Assembly: GCA_017301995.1 (NCBI GenBank)
Contig: JAFLEH010000013.1
Coordinates: 1 to 64,000 of the forward strand
Length of the DNA stretch: 64,000 nucleotides
Reading direction: 5' to 3'
From: Verrucomicrobiota bacterium
GTDB lineage: Bacteria > Verrucomicrobiota > Verrucomicrobiia > Verrucomicrobiales > Akkermansiaceae
The translations under genes and the position numbers were made by a program. Under the pieces are notes generated by a model, which saw nothing but the letters and a program-made list of their open reading frames with translations, was not told the origin of the DNA and made no database searches. The first letter of the stretch is position 1. Each line of letters opens with the position of its first letter. Below are positions 28,505-38,263 of the stretch, in pieces.

Positions 28505-29569
28505 CTACTCGCTCAGCGCCGGATAGTCGGTGTAGCCGGGTTCGGCGCCTCCGTAGAACGTGTTGGGATCGGGTGTGTTGAGCGGAGCGCCCAACGCGAG
28601 GCGCCGCGGCAGGTCGGGGTTGGCGATGAACGCCTTGCCGAAAGCCACCGCGTCCGCGCCACCGGATTCCAACAGGGCGTTGGCGCCGGCGAGATCGAGC
28701 CCTTCGTTCGCGATATAAACGCCGCCGAACTCGCGCTTGAGGGCCGGCCCGAGGCTGTCCGGACCCACCGCTTCGCGGGCGCAGATGAAAGCGATGCCCC
28801 TGCGGCCCAATTCGCGCGCCACATATCCGAAAGTCGCCGCGGGATCGGAATCGCCCATGTCATGGGAATCGCCGCGCGGCGCAAGGTGAACCCCCACCCG
28901 GCCCGCCCCCCACACCCCGATGCAGGCGTCGGTGGCCTCCAACAAAAGCCGCGCGCGGTTCTCCACCGGACCACCGTATGCGTCGGTCCGCCGGTTGGTG
29001 GAATCCTGGAGAAACTGGTCTAGCAGATAGCCGTTCGCGCCATGGAGTTCCACGCCGTCGAACCCGGCGGCGAGCGCGTTTTCCGCCGCTTTCCGATAGG
29101 CTTCGACGATTTCCGGAATCTCCCCGGTTTCCAACGCGCGGGGTGTCGCATACGGCCGCTCCGGCCGCACCAAGCGGATGTGGCCGTTCAACGGAATCGC
29201 GCTCGGGGCCACCGGCAGACCGCCATCCAGATAGATGGGATCGGAAACGCGCCCGACGTGCCAGAGTTGGGCCATGATCCGTCCGGCGGCGGCGTGGACA
29301 CCATCCGTCACCATCCGCCATCCGGCCACCTGCTCGTCCGACCACAGCCCCGGCGTGTCCGGATAGCCCACGCCGCCGGGCGAAATGGCGGTGGCTTCGC
29401 TGAGGATCAATCCGGCACCCGCGCGTTGGACGTAGTAGTCGCGCATCAGGGGCGTCGGCACCCGGCCCGCGGCGGCGCGGCAGCGGGTGAGGGGAGCCAT
29501 GATCACGCGGTTTGGCAGTTGGAGATCACCTACGGTTAGGGGCGTGAAGAGCGGGGATAGGGATGTCAT
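28505..29569 (-). CDS. Old Yellow Enzyme family ene-reductase (NemA-like)
   Basis: 354 residues. Start MTSLSPLFTPLTVGDLQLPN, FMN-binding MAPLTRCRA, substrate-binding His/Asn pair in VELHGANGYLLDQFLQD, and DAYGGPVENRARLLLE. ANEGLDLAGANALL and VAFGKAFIANPDLP complete the family pattern. It reduces activated C=C bonds or nitro compounds with NAD(P)H; the natural substrate is unknown. Single gene. Confidence 0.92.
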   Translation of the reverse strand: MTSLSPLFTPLTVGDLQLPNRVIMAPLTRCRAAAGRVPTPLMRDYYVQRAGAGLILSEATAISPGGVGYPDTPGLWSDEQVAGWRMVTDGVHAAAGRIMAQLWHVGRVSDPIYLDGGLPVAPSAIPLNGHIRLVRPERPYATPRALETGEIPEIVEAYRKAAENALAAGFDGVELHGANGYLLDQFLQDSTNRRTDAYGGPVENRARLLLEATDACIGVWGAGRVGVHLAPRGDSHDMGDSDPAATFGYVARELGRRGIAFICAREAVGPDSLGPALKREFGGVYIANEGLDLAGANALLESGGADAVAFGKAFIANPDLPRRLALGAPLNTPDPNTFYGGAEPGYTDYPALSE

Positions 29570-29623
29570 GGGAGCCGGAGTGTAGCCGCGATTGTGGGAT
29601 TTGCAACCCGCCGCGGGCGGGAA

Positions 29624-30721
29624 TCACGGGGTGAGTTGCCGGGCGTGATCGGCCAGGCAAACGGGGACGACCTTGCCATCTCGGACGGTGGAGTTGGGGC
29701 AGGCGTCGCAACAGTTGACGCTGCCGGACGCGGTTAGGCGCGGCGTGTTTTCAAACACCATCCGCTTGATCCTCAGCGGTCGGCCGACGGCCCGGACGAG
29801 AAACGCCAGAGTGGATAGAGGTCGTCCGGACCCGATCGCGTTGCAGAGGATCTGTGCCAGCGCGGCGGCTGTGCTGTGCGGGGTGAAATACGGAAAGCGT
29901 CCGGCAACCAGCCCCGCGAGGCGGATCAGTGATCGGTCGATTCGGGTGGGCCGCATCGCGAGGTGGGCCGGGGTGGCCGCGTGTGCCACCGGCACCGTGT
30001 AGGTGATGCACGGATGTTCGCCGTCTCCGGTGGGGATCGCGGCGGGCAGATAGGCGAAGGGCTCCAGGCCGAAGCTCTGGCGGAGCAACGGAATGACCAT
30101 GCCGTTGCGGGTGGCGGCTTCGGTGCGGTCGGCCCCCGGTTCTATCAGTGAGGCGATGCTCACCGCGTGGGTTGCGAAGAGGAAATTGATATGCGGGTGG
30201 CGCAGGAAGAGTTCCACAAGCGAGGGGAGATTGCGGAGGGATTCCGGATAGATCGTGGTACACAGCCCGGCGGCGATCCCATGGGAGTGGACGCGCTCGG
30301 TCAGAATCTCCCGCAGGCGGTTGACCGCCGCGGGGTCCGAGGCGTTGGAAAGATCCGGCCGCCGCTGGCCCTCGTCCACATGTACCATCACCACGTCGAG
30401 CTTCGCGGCACGGAGTTTTTCCAACAACGGATCGTCCAGCAGAAGTCCGTTTGTGACAAGCGAAACCCGCAACCCGCGTTGCTTGATCGACCGGACGATT
30501 TCCGGCAAATGGGGGTGGAGAGTGGGTTCCCCGCCCGCCAGGGACACGGTGTGGAGGCGCTGGTTGCGTTCGAGGACGGCCACCTCCTCCAGGATGTCCG
30601 CCACGGGCTTGAATCCGGCCGCCTTGGCGCGGTAGCAGGCGCGGCATGCCAGATTGCATTCGCGGGTAAGTTCTATCACCCCGTGGGGAACGGTCGTGCG
30701 GGTCCAGGGTAAGGGAAACAT
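29624..30721 (-). CDS. Radical SAM protein with C-terminal Cys cluster
   Basis: 365 residues from ATG at 30721; the frame is open for 83 more codons upstream, but those look noncoding. The [4Fe-4S] motif is TRECNLACRACYRAKAAG (CxxxCxxC). A SPASM-like cluster lies near the end: VNCCDACPNSTVRDG, then VPVCLADH, which suggests one or two auxiliary clusters. The gene is divergent from the BtaA-like gene 273 bases away, so they may share a regulatory region. Radical SAM chemistry is certain; the substrate is not known. MoaA- or HpnH-like relatives are the nearest I can suggest. Confidence 0.82.
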   Translation of the reverse strand: MFPLPWTRTTVPHGVIELTRECNLACRACYRAKAAGFKPVADILEEVAVLERNQRLHTVSLAGGEPTLHPHLPEIVRSIKQRGLRVSLVTNGLLLDDPLLEKLRAAKLDVVMVHVDEGQRRPDLSNASDPAAVNRLREILTERVHSHGIAAGLCTTIYPESLRNLPSLVELFLRHPHINFLFATHAVSIASLIEPGADRTEAATRNGMVIPLLRQSFGLEPFAYLPAAIPTGDGEHPCITYTVPVAHAATPAHLAMRPTRIDRSLIRLAGLVAGRFPYFTPHSTAAALAQILCNAIGSGRPLSTLAFLVRAVGRPLRIKRMVFENTPRLTASGSVNCCDACPNSTVRDGKVVPVCLADHARQLTP

Positions 30722-30994
30722 CGGAGAGCGGAACGCGGATTCGAATCCGTTGCGGGCAGGATCGTGTAAAGCGGGCGGGCTTGTCAAGGAGAAGGAAATT
30801 CCGCATTGGATTCCCGGACATTCTTCTTGGCACCCGCGGGGAGATCCCCAATCCTGTGGCGCGCCCCCAAACACCATGTCTGCCTCTCCCAGATATTGTC
30901 CGATACGATTGGCCGGAGGTTCGCCGCTCGGGCCGGTGGCGATCCGGATTTCGGTTCCGGCGGACCACAACCCTGAAAGGCCTCACCGCGGCAA

Positions 30995-32095
30995 TTGAAC
31001 GGAAGCTTCCATTTCCAGCGCTTCAAGGCTCTCAATTACACCCTCGGAAACGAGGACAATTTGATCGAGCACGATCTTCTCGCCGAAAACCTCAACCACG
31101 TCATGACCGTGGCGGGAAGCGGATCGCGGGTGTTGGCGCTTCTGGCCAAATCGCCCGGTCGGATCACATGTGTCGATACCGCCCGCGAGCAACTCCAGAT
31201 CACCGAACTGCGGATCGCCGGGGCGCGCAGGCTCACCTATCAGGAGTATCTCTCGTTCTGGGATTATCCAGGCGCCAGCCCGCTCTCGGCGGCCGGGAGG
31301 AAAGAGATGTTTTACGGCCTCGATCTCGCGCCCGTGTCGCGTCGGGCGCTCGGAGCAGCCTTTGATGCCATCCGATGGGAAAGCATGCTCTACACCGGGC
31401 GGTTCGAACGTTTGCTACGCCAGGGCACCCTGCCCGCGCGGGCGTTGATGGGAAAGGACTGGTTGCGCATTTTCGAGTGCCGCGACATCGGGGAACAACG
31501 GCGGTTCTTCTGGACCGAGTTTCCCCGCCGTCGGCTGGATGGGGTGATCCGCGCGCACTCGTGGGTTCATGACGTGTTCTTCCGGATGTTCCCGTCCGTC
31601 ATGCGGCGGAACATATCCGAAACCTATCATGCCTTTTTCCGCAGGGTGTTTTACTCGCTATTCACCGAAGAAGACGCCAAGAGCAGCCTATTGCTCCAAC
31701 TCTATTTCTGCGGGAAGCTGATGTATATCCAGGCGGCGCCACCGGAATGCGATCCGTTCGTTTTCGAGAGGATCAAGCGGTCCCTCGGCCACTGTCGGAT
31801 CACCTATCTGAACGACAGTGTTTTCGGAACGGGAAGGATCGTGCGGGAACCGGTGGATTTTCTCTCGCTTTCGAATGTGCCATCCTATCTGACCGGTGAT
31901 TTGGAACGATCCTTCATGCGGGATCTGCGCCCGATGCTTGCGGATCGGGCGCTGGTGGTCACGCGGTCCCATCTGCACGTTCCCGAGGGAACCGACCTGG
32001 ACGGCTATGACAACGTCACCGCCAATCACGGCGATCCCGGCCGGCGGGAGAGAACCAGGCTCTATCAGATCGATGTCTTTCGCAAAACGTTTTGA
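30995..32095 (+). CDS. DUF3419 / BtaA-like 3-amino-3-carboxypropyl transferase
   Basis: 366 residues. NYTLGNEDNLIEHDLL, then VMTVAGSGSRVLALLAKSPG (a methyltransferase-like SAM site) and RITCVDTAREQLQITELR match the DUF3419 family, which includes BtaA. BtaA transfers the aminocarboxypropyl group of SAM to diacylglycerol, the first step to betaine lipids. The start is uncertain: no ATG fits and the only codon after an in-frame stop at 30974 is TTG at 30995. Divergent from a radical SAM gene. A betaine-lipid role is inferred from the family; no BtaB is adjacent. Confidence 0.75.
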   Translation: MNGSFHFQRFKALNYTLGNEDNLIEHDLLAENLNHVMTVAGSGSRVLALLAKSPGRITCVDTAREQLQITELRIAGARRLTYQEYLSFWDYPGASPLSAAGRKEMFYGLDLAPVSRRALGAAFDAIRWESMLYTGRFERLLRQGTLPARALMGKDWLRIFECRDIGEQRRFFWTEFPRRRLDGVIRAHSWVHDVFFRMFPSVMRRNISETYHAFFRRVFYSLFTEEDAKSSLLLQLYFCGKLMYIQAAPPECDPFVFERIKRSLGHCRITYLNDSVFGTGRIVREPVDFLSLSNVPSYLTGDLERSFMRDLRPMLADRALVVTRSHLHVPEGTDLDGYDNVTANHGDPGRRERTRLYQIDVFRKTF

Positions 32096-32183
32096 TGCGG
32101 GGGGCGGCTCACCGCCACATCGGGGAGTCTTCCGGGGTAATCCGTTCGGGTGATTCGATTCCCATCGCGCTCCGGGGCGGATT

Positions 32184-35100
32184 GTGGTAACACGCGGCGT
32201 GCCAGCCACCACGAAAGCGATTCTGTTAGTCTGTCTGGCCGCGGTTTGCCATTCCGCGGCCGCGCCCGCCGCCGAGCCGGCCGCCATTCCGTTGGCGGGG
32301 AAGTGGCGTTTCGCCCTGGACCCGCGCGACGAGGGAATCGCGGGCAAGTGGTTTGAAACGAAGCTGGAAAAGTCCATCCAGCTTCCCGGAATCCTCCAAG
32401 CCCAGGGCTATGGCGATCCGGTGGGTCCTGAAACCCCGTGGGTGAGCGGGTTGCACGACCGTTCGTGGCAATTGCGCGCCGACTACCTGCCCTATGCGGT
32501 GCCCGGCAAAACCCAGGTGCCGTTCTTGTGCCAACCGGCGCGGCACTACCTCGGCGCGGCTTGGTATCAGCGCGATCTAACATTACCGGCCGGGGCCAAC
32601 GCCGAACGGCGGGTGCTGTTTCTCGAACGCGCGCGCTGGGAGACCCGGGTGTGGGTCAACGGCCGCGAAATCGGCGCGTGCGACAGCCTGGTGGCGCCTC
32701 ACACGCATGACCTCGGTTTGTTGGAAGCCGGAACCTATCAGCTAACCGTCCGGGTGGACAACCGGATGCTCCTCCCCTATCGTCCGGACTCGCACGCGGT
32801 GTCGGACTCGATGGGCAGCACCTGGAACGGGATCGTCGGAAAAATCGAGCTGCGGTCCACGCCCGCCGTGTGGCTCGATGACGTGCGCGTCGGCCTCGAA
32901 AACGGCAGCGCGAAGGTGAGCGTTCGGATCGGAAACGCCACCGGCAAACCGGGCTCGGGCCGGGTGGTTTGTGGATCCGCCTCGGCCAACGCCAACTGGG
33001 ATGCCACGGGTGGAAACGCTGAATTGTTAGTCAAACTGCCGCCCGGCACGCCGTTGTGGGACGAGTTCAAGCCGGTGACGTTTCCGCTCGCGGTGACGCT
33101 TGATTCGCCCGCTGGGAAGCACCGGATGGACCTCACCACCGGTTTGCGGACCTTTTCGGCGAAGGGATCGGACTTCCTGCTCAACGGTCGCCCGGTTTTC
33201 CTGCGCGGCAACCACGACGGTGGCGGATTTCCTCTAACCGGCCATCCGCCGATGGATGCGGACACCTGGCGGCGGATTCTCGGCATCTACCAGAAATGGG
33301 GAATCAACCACGTCCGTTTCCACTCGTGGTGTCCGCCGGAGGCCGCGTTCACGGCCGCGGATGAACTCGGGATGTTTCTCCAACCGGAACCGGGAATGTG
33401 GAATCCGTTTTCAAAGGGATCCGATCTGACAAAAATGCTCTATCGGGAAACCGAACGGATGATCGCCGCCTACGGAAACCATCCGTCGTTCGTGGTGTGC
33501 TCGCCATCCAACGAACCCGCCGGGCGCTGGAAGGAAACGCTTCCGGAATGGGTGGCGCATTTCCGCAAGGCTGATCCGCGGAGGCTCTACACCTGCGGCA
33601 CCGGTTGGTCGCTGATCGACGATCCGCAACCGGTGGCGGACCGGATCGACTATCTGAACGTCCACCGCATCGGTCCGCGGCTGATGCGCGGGGACAAGGG
33701 CTGGTTTGGCCGGGACTACAGCGCCTCCGCCGCCGGAGTGGACGTGCCCATCGTCACCCACGAGGCCGGACAGTGGTGCGCCTATCCGGATTTCCGGGTG
33801 ATGGACAAATTCACCGGATTTCTCCAACCGGGCAACTACGGAATCTTCCGCGACTCGGCCAAGGCCAACGGCGTGTTGCGGTGGAACGCGGATTTCGTTA
33901 GGGCGTCCGGCAAACTCCAGTTGGCCTGTTACAAGGAAGAGGTCGAAGCCGTGCTTCGGTCGCGTGGAATCGCCGGCTTCCAGTTGTTGGATCTGCACGA
34001 TTACATGGGCCAGGGCACCGCGCTGGTGGGGTTGTTGGATCCGTTCTGGGATGAAAAGGGCTATGCCACCGCGGCGGACTTCCGGAAATTCTGCGCGCCC
34101 ACCGTGCCGCTGGCCCGAATGACGCGCCGGATTTTCGAAAGCGGAGAACGCCTGAGCGTGCCGGTGGAGGTGGCGCACTATGGCGCGGCGCCCTTGCGCT
34201 CCGCCGTGTTCGCGTGGAGCATCCGTGACGCCGGCGGAAAGGATGTTCTAACCGGAAAATTCAACCACGCCGATGTCCCTATCGGCCGCGGGTTCCGGTT
34301 GGGCGAGGTGGCGGCCGATCTATCCGCGTTGCGGGCGCCCGCCGCCTATCAGCTCGTGGTTTCCGGCGGTGGCGGGGTTTCCAACGACTGGAACTTCTGG
34401 GTCTATCCGGCGGCTGCCAAGCCAATCGCCAACGCGCCGCTGGTCACCCGCGATTTCAACGAATGCCTCAAGGCGCTGGCCGGGGGCGGCCGGGTGATCT
34501 ATCATCCGCAGCCGGGCGACATCGCCTGGGACGGACCGCCGCTCGACCGGTTGCCGCTGTTCTGGAACCGTCTGATGAATCCCGGCTGGAGCCGGATGTT
34601 GGGAATGTGGGTGGACGCCAAACATCCCGCGCTGGCCGGATTTTCCACCGCGGATTTCGCCGACTGGCAGTGGATCGATGTGGTCGGCCGCGCCCGCACC
34701 GTGAACCTCGGCCGCATGCCCGCCGGGTTGAGACCGATCGTCCAGCCGGTGGACGATTGGAACCGCAATTGGAAACTCGGCGTGGTCTTCGAAGCGAAGG
34801 TTGGCACCGGGCGGTTGCTGGTCTGCACCGTTGATCTAACCGGCGATCTTTCGAAATCGCCCGCGGCAAGGGCGCTTCGCGATTCGCTGCTCGCCTACAC
34901 GGCGGGCGAGCGGTTTCAACCGACCGTGGCGGTCACGCCGGAGGAACTGACCACGATGCTGGCGGATACCCGGATCATGGCCAAGCTCAAGGCCACCGCT
35001 CCGGGCGCGGCCACGGCGGCGATCGACGGCGATCCTAACACATTCTGGCAGGCGGGAGGCGCCAAAGGCCCGCGCCATCCGCATGTGTTGGAAATCCGTT

Positions 35101-35459
35101 TCCCGAAACCCGTGCCGTTCGACGGGTTCACGATCATGCCGCGCCAGAACCACCGCGACCATGAGGGAGACATCCGCGAATACCGACTCGAGGCCAGCGA
35201 CGACGGCACGGCGTGGCGTGAACTATCAACCGGCATTCTGGAATCCGGATTCCATCCGCAATCGGTGAAACTCGCTGCTCCGGCAACCGCCACGCTGCTC
35301 CGTTTGACCGCTCTATCCGGCTTTGGCCGCGATCAGGCCGCCGCGCTGGCCGAGTTCGCCATCCATTACACGGGACCCGCGGTTGACGGCACCCACCTTC
35401 CCGCGCCATCCTACCGCCGCGCGAAGAGCGCCTCCACCGATGTGGACGAAGGCGGCTGA
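32184..35459 (+). CDS. Secreted GH2-type glycosidase with C-terminal carbohydrate-binding domain
   Basis: 1091 residues, GTG start at 32184 (GTG at 32199 is equally possible); signal peptide through AVCHSAAAPAAEP. A sugar-binding beta domain comes first (about 60-215), an immunoglobulin-like domain next, then a TIM barrel with CSPSNEPAGRW (acid/base Glu) and IVTHEAGQWCAY (nucleophile Glu). The C-terminus (about 930-1070) is an F5/8 type C (CBM32-like) domain: GDPNTFWQAGG and HRDHEGDIREYRLEASDDG. GH2 covers beta-galactosidase, glucuronidase and mannosidase; its place at the head of a pectin-related cluster fits removal of side-chain sugars. Periplasmic or secreted. Confidence 0.82.
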   Translation: MVTRGVPATTKAILLVCLAAVCHSAAAPAAEPAAIPLAGKWRFALDPRDEGIAGKWFETKLEKSIQLPGILQAQGYGDPVGPETPWVSGLHDRSWQLRADYLPYAVPGKTQVPFLCQPARHYLGAAWYQRDLTLPAGANAERRVLFLERARWETRVWVNGREIGACDSLVAPHTHDLGLLEAGTYQLTVRVDNRMLLPYRPDSHAVSDSMGSTWNGIVGKIELRSTPAVWLDDVRVGLENGSAKVSVRIGNATGKPGSGRVVCGSASANANWDATGGNAELLVKLPPGTPLWDEFKPVTFPLAVTLDSPAGKHRMDLTTGLRTFSAKGSDFLLNGRPVFLRGNHDGGGFPLTGHPPMDADTWRRILGIYQKWGINHVRFHSWCPPEAAFTAADELGMFLQPEPGMWNPFSKGSDLTKMLYRETERMIAAYGNHPSFVVCSPSNEPAGRWKETLPEWVAHFRKADPRRLYTCGTGWSLIDDPQPVADRIDYLNVHRIGPRLMRGDKGWFGRDYSASAAGVDVPIVTHEAGQWCAYPDFRVMDKFTGFLQPGNYGIFRDSAKANGVLRWNADFVRASGKLQLACYKEEVEAVLRSRGIAGFQLLDLHDYMGQGTALVGLLDPFWDEKGYATAADFRKFCAPTVPLARMTRRIFESGERLSVPVEVAHYGAAPLRSAVFAWSIRDAGGKDVLTGKFNHADVPIGRGFRLGEVAADLSALRAPAAYQLVVSGGGGVSNDWNFWVYPAAAKPIANAPLVTRDFNECLKALAGGGRVIYHPQPGDIAWDGPPLDRLPLFWNRLMNPGWSRMLGMWVDAKHPALAGFSTADFADWQWIDVVGRARTVNLGRMPAGLRPIVQPVDDWNRNWKLGVVFEAKVGTGRLLVCTVDLTGDLSKSPAARALRDSLLAYTAGERFQPTVAVTPEELTTMLADTRIMAKLKATAPGAATAAIDGDPNTFWQAGGAKGPRHPHVLEIRFPKPVPFDGFTIMPRQNHRDHEGDIREYRLEASDDGTAWRELSTGILESGFHPQSVKLAAPATATLLRLTALSGFGRDQAAALAEFAIHYTGPAVDGTHLPAPSYRRAKSASTDVDEGG

Positions 35460-35495
35460 ACGCGTTTGATAGAGAATCCCAACCGATACGCCATC

Positions 35496-36653
35496 ATGAA
35501 AACCGCCGCCATCGCATCTTTGTTAGCCACCGCCGCGCATGCCGCCCCCCTGAAGGTCGAGGCGGTCAATCCGCTGCAAGCCGCCCGCGCCTCGGAAACC
35601 CTCGAACTCACCGCCGCACACCTCGCGCCACTCGGTGCGAAGAACCTCAACCTCGTCCATGTGAAGGACGCCGCAGGCGCCGAGATTCTCTGCCAGGCGG
35701 TGGACACCGACGGTGACCCGCTCCGTCTGCCCGACATCGTCATCTTCCAGTCCGATTTCGGCCCCGGTGAAACCAAGGTGTTCACCCTATCGGTCGGAGA
35801 GAAGAACGTTTACCGCAAGGATCAGTTCAAGGCGTTCGGGCGGTTCGCGCGCGAGCGGTTCGACGACTTCGCGTGGGAAAATGATCGGATCGCGCACCGG
35901 ACCTACGGCAGGGGATTGGAAACCTGGGAGGGCGAACCGCTGTGCAGCAGCACCATTGATATCTGGTCGAAACGGACGGAGAAAATGGTCGTCAACGACT
36001 GGTATCTAGCCGACGACTATCACGCCGATCGTGGCGACGGCGCGGATTTCTATTCGGCCGGACCCAGCCGGGGCTGTGGCGGTAGCGGCTTGTGGGCGGG
36101 CGACCGGTTGTGGGTTTCGCGCAATTTCACCGGCTCCAATGTGCTGGCCAACGGACCGATCCGGGTGATGTTCGATCTAACCTACGAACCGTATGACGTG
36201 AATGGCGCCAGCGTGGCGGAAACCAAGCGTGTCACGCTGGACGGCGGCCGGCAATTCGATCGTTATGACATCCGCTATAAGGTTTACGCCAAGCCCGGAC
36301 AGAGCGTTTCCCTTACCCCGGCGATCGGATTGAAAAAGTCTGGCGGCGAGGTTGTCGCGGATCATCTCGGAGAGGGCTGGCTCGCAAAATGGGAGCCGAT
36401 GGAAAAGAAGGCCGGCCAACAGGGGCTGGCCGTGATCGTCGAGAACGGGGTCGCTGCAAAATCCGCGTCCGACAAGCTGAACCACCTCGTGATCCGTGAC
36501 ATCGGCTCGGAGCGAACGGTGACCTGGTGGGCCGGATTCTGTTGGGACAAGGCCGGCCATTTCACCACCGCAAGCGCCTGGAATGACCATGTTTCCGCGT
36601 TTTCCAAAGCTCTTGCAGCTCCCATCAGAATAGCCGTGACCGCCGGTCCATAA
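35496..36653 (+). CDS. DUF4861 family secreted protein of polysaccharide degradation
   Basis: 385 residues from ATG at 35496 with signal peptide MKTAAIASLLATAAHAAP. The body has the DUF4861 pattern: DIVIFQSDFGPGETKVF, AWENDRIAHRTYGRGLE, YHADRGDGADFYSAGPSRGC and GLWAGDRLWVSRNF. The family has no proven reaction but is often found beside GH105 hydrolases in pectin loci, as here. It lies 36 bases after the GH2 gene and 19 before GH105, so it is in the same unit. Confidence 0.8.
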   Translation: MKTAAIASLLATAAHAAPLKVEAVNPLQAARASETLELTAAHLAPLGAKNLNLVHVKDAAGAEILCQAVDTDGDPLRLPDIVIFQSDFGPGETKVFTLSVGEKNVYRKDQFKAFGRFARERFDDFAWENDRIAHRTYGRGLETWEGEPLCSSTIDIWSKRTEKMVVNDWYLADDYHADRGDGADFYSAGPSRGCGGSGLWAGDRLWVSRNFTGSNVLANGPIRVMFDLTYEPYDVNGASVAETKRVTLDGGRQFDRYDIRYKVYAKPGQSVSLTPAIGLKKSGGEVVADHLGEGWLAKWEPMEKKAGQQGLAVIVENGVAAKSASDKLNHLVIRDIGSERTVTWWAGFCWDKAGHFTTASAWNDHVSAFSKALAAPIRIAVTAGP

Positions 36654-36672
36654 TCCAATCGCAACAAAACAT

Positions 36673-37773
36673 ATGAATATCATCCGTCCGCTCCGATTTC
36701 TCCCGTCGCTTCTGCTGGCCGCCTCCGGATTCGCCGCCGCGCAGCCGGCGTGTTTCTCCGACTGGCCGGAGGGCAAGGATCCGGCGGTGGTGGGCAAGCG
36801 CCTGATCGAGAACTTCCTCCCGCGGAAATTCCGCTACGAAACGGATCCGGCCAAGGCGAAACTCGGCGTGATCTATCCGGAAGTCATCACCTGGTATGGC
36901 GCGCTGTCGGTGGCCGATCTGGCCCACGACAGGGATCTGCGCGACAAACTCGTCGGGAAGTTCGATTTCTATCTCACGGAGGAGGGAGCCAAACACATCA
37001 ACCCGGCCGCCCATGTGGATTACCGGGTGTTCGGCATCGTGCCGCTGGAGATCCATATCCTGACGAAGGACCCGCGCTGCCTTGAACTTGGGAAGAACAA
37101 GGCCGACTCCCAATGGGCGACAACCACCCCGGACGGCATCACCACCGAGGCCCGCTATTGGATCGATGACATGTATATGATTCCCGCATTGCAGACCCAG
37201 GCGTTCCGCGCCACCCGCGATCCGGTCTATCTGGATCGCGCCGCGCTGACCATGGCGTCCTACCTCGACCGCCTGCAGCAGCCGAACGGGTTGTTCCATC
37301 ACGGCGCGGACTCCCCGTTTTTCTGGAGTCGCGGCAACGGCTGGATGGCGGCCGGTGCGGCCGAATTGCTGCGCGACCTGCCCGCCGCCCACCCGCGGCG
37401 GGAACGGATTCTAACCGGCTACCGGACGATGATGAAAAGCCTGCTGACCTATCAGACGTCCGACGGTCTGTGGCGGCAGCTTGTTGACAAACCGGAATCG
37501 TGGGCCGAGTCATCGGGTTCCGCGATGTTCGCCTTCGGCATGGTGACCGGGGTCAAGCAGGGTTGGCTGGACCAGGCAAGCTATGGGCCGGCCGCGCGCA
37601 AGGCGTGGCTCGCTCTAACCGGGCTGTTGGATGAGAACGCCAACCTGAAGGGAGTCTGCGTCGGCACCAACAAAGGCAAGGACGAGCCCTACTATCTCGC
37701 CCGCCCCCGCGCCACCGGCGATTTCCACGGCCAGGCGCCCATGCTCTGGACCGCGGCGGCGCTGCTGCGGTAG
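36673..37773 (+). CDS. GH105 unsaturated rhamnogalacturonyl hydrolase (YteR-like)
   Basis: 366 residues, signal peptide MNIIRPLRFLPSLLLAAS. An (alpha/alpha)6-barrel with EARYWIDDMYMIPALQ (catalytic Asp), GLFHHGADSPFFWSRGNGWM and AESSGSAMFAFGM, all typical of GH105. By family it removes the 4,5-unsaturated galacturonyl residue left by rhamnogalacturonan or ulvan lyases. Together with RhaM this points to a rhamnose-containing uronide. Confidence 0.9.
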   Translation: MNIIRPLRFLPSLLLAASGFAAAQPACFSDWPEGKDPAVVGKRLIENFLPRKFRYETDPAKAKLGVIYPEVITWYGALSVADLAHDRDLRDKLVGKFDFYLTEEGAKHINPAAHVDYRVFGIVPLEIHILTKDPRCLELGKNKADSQWATTTPDGITTEARYWIDDMYMIPALQTQAFRATRDPVYLDRAALTMASYLDRLQQPNGLFHHGADSPFFWSRGNGWMAAGAAELLRDLPAAHPRRERILTGYRTMMKSLLTYQTSDGLWRQLVDKPESWAESSGSAMFAFGMVTGVKQGWLDQASYGPAARKAWLALTGLLDENANLKGVCVGTNKGKDEPYYLARPRATGDFHGQAPMLWTAAALLR

Positions 37774-37806
37774 CCGCAATGGGTGATAGAGGGTGTTCAA
37801 CCGCTT

Positions 37807-37820
37807 CGTATTGAGATACG
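37807..37820. other. Short palindrome with T-run before rhaM
   Basis: CGTAT-TGAG-ATACG, followed after three bases by seven Ts (37824-37830). It could be a weak terminator after GH105 or an operator for rhaM; the stem is only 5 bp. Confidence 0.3.
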
Positions 37821-37837
37821 TCGTTTTTTTATCCGCC

Positions 37838-38152
37838 ATGAAACGCAACGCGTTCAAGATGAAACTCAAGCCCGGCTGCGAGGCCGAGTATCGCAAACGC
37901 CACGATGAGATCTGGCCCGAACTGTCCGCGGTTCTAACCGCCGCCGGGGTTTCGGACTACTCGATTTTTCTCGACGAGGAGACCCTGACGCTGTTCGCCG
38001 TCCAGAAGCTCGCCGGGAAAAATACGGCCGATTCCCTGCCGTTCCATCCGGTGGTCCGTGAATGGTGGGATCACATGGCCGATCTGATGGATACCCATCC
38101 GGACAACTCCCCGGTCTGCGTGCCGCTGCGCGAGGTGTTTCATCAGGACTGA
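37838..38152 (+). CDS. rhaM: L-rhamnose mutarotase
   Basis: 104 residues, exactly the size of known RhaM, from ATG at 37838. [20 protein letters not shown] is followed by RHDEIWPEL with His22, the catalytic acid/base; [16 protein letters not shown] and PLREVFHQD close the fold. It interconverts alpha and beta L-rhamnose in the cytoplasm. Its presence shows that the cluster handles rhamnose. Confidence 0.93.
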   Translation: MKRNAFKMKLKPGCEAEYRKRHDEIWPELSAVLTAAGVSDYSIFLDEETLTLFAVQKLAGKNTADSLPFHPVVREWWDHMADLMDTHPDNSPVCVPLREVFHQD

Positions 38153-38162
38153 TGGGGCCGGC

Positions 38163-38191
38163 TTGACGGTAATACACATCCCGGATACAAA
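38163..38191 (+). promoter_or_regulatory. Promoter of the GH51 gene
   Basis: TTGACG (38163-38168), 17 bases, TACAAA (38186-38191). The start codon is at 38264, giving a leader of about 65 bases. It lies just past the rhaM stop, so GH51 can be transcribed on its own. Confidence 0.55.
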
Positions 38192-38263
38192 TCGGCAACG
38201 GTTTGGCGTATCCATTCGGGCGGTTCCCCAAGGCGGAACCTATCGAAAACTCCCTTTATCACC

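Noticed and set aside
30782..30787. TTGACA on the minus strand upstream of the radical SAM gene
   Set aside because: At 16-18 bases downstream there is no acceptable -10 box, so a promoter call is not supported.
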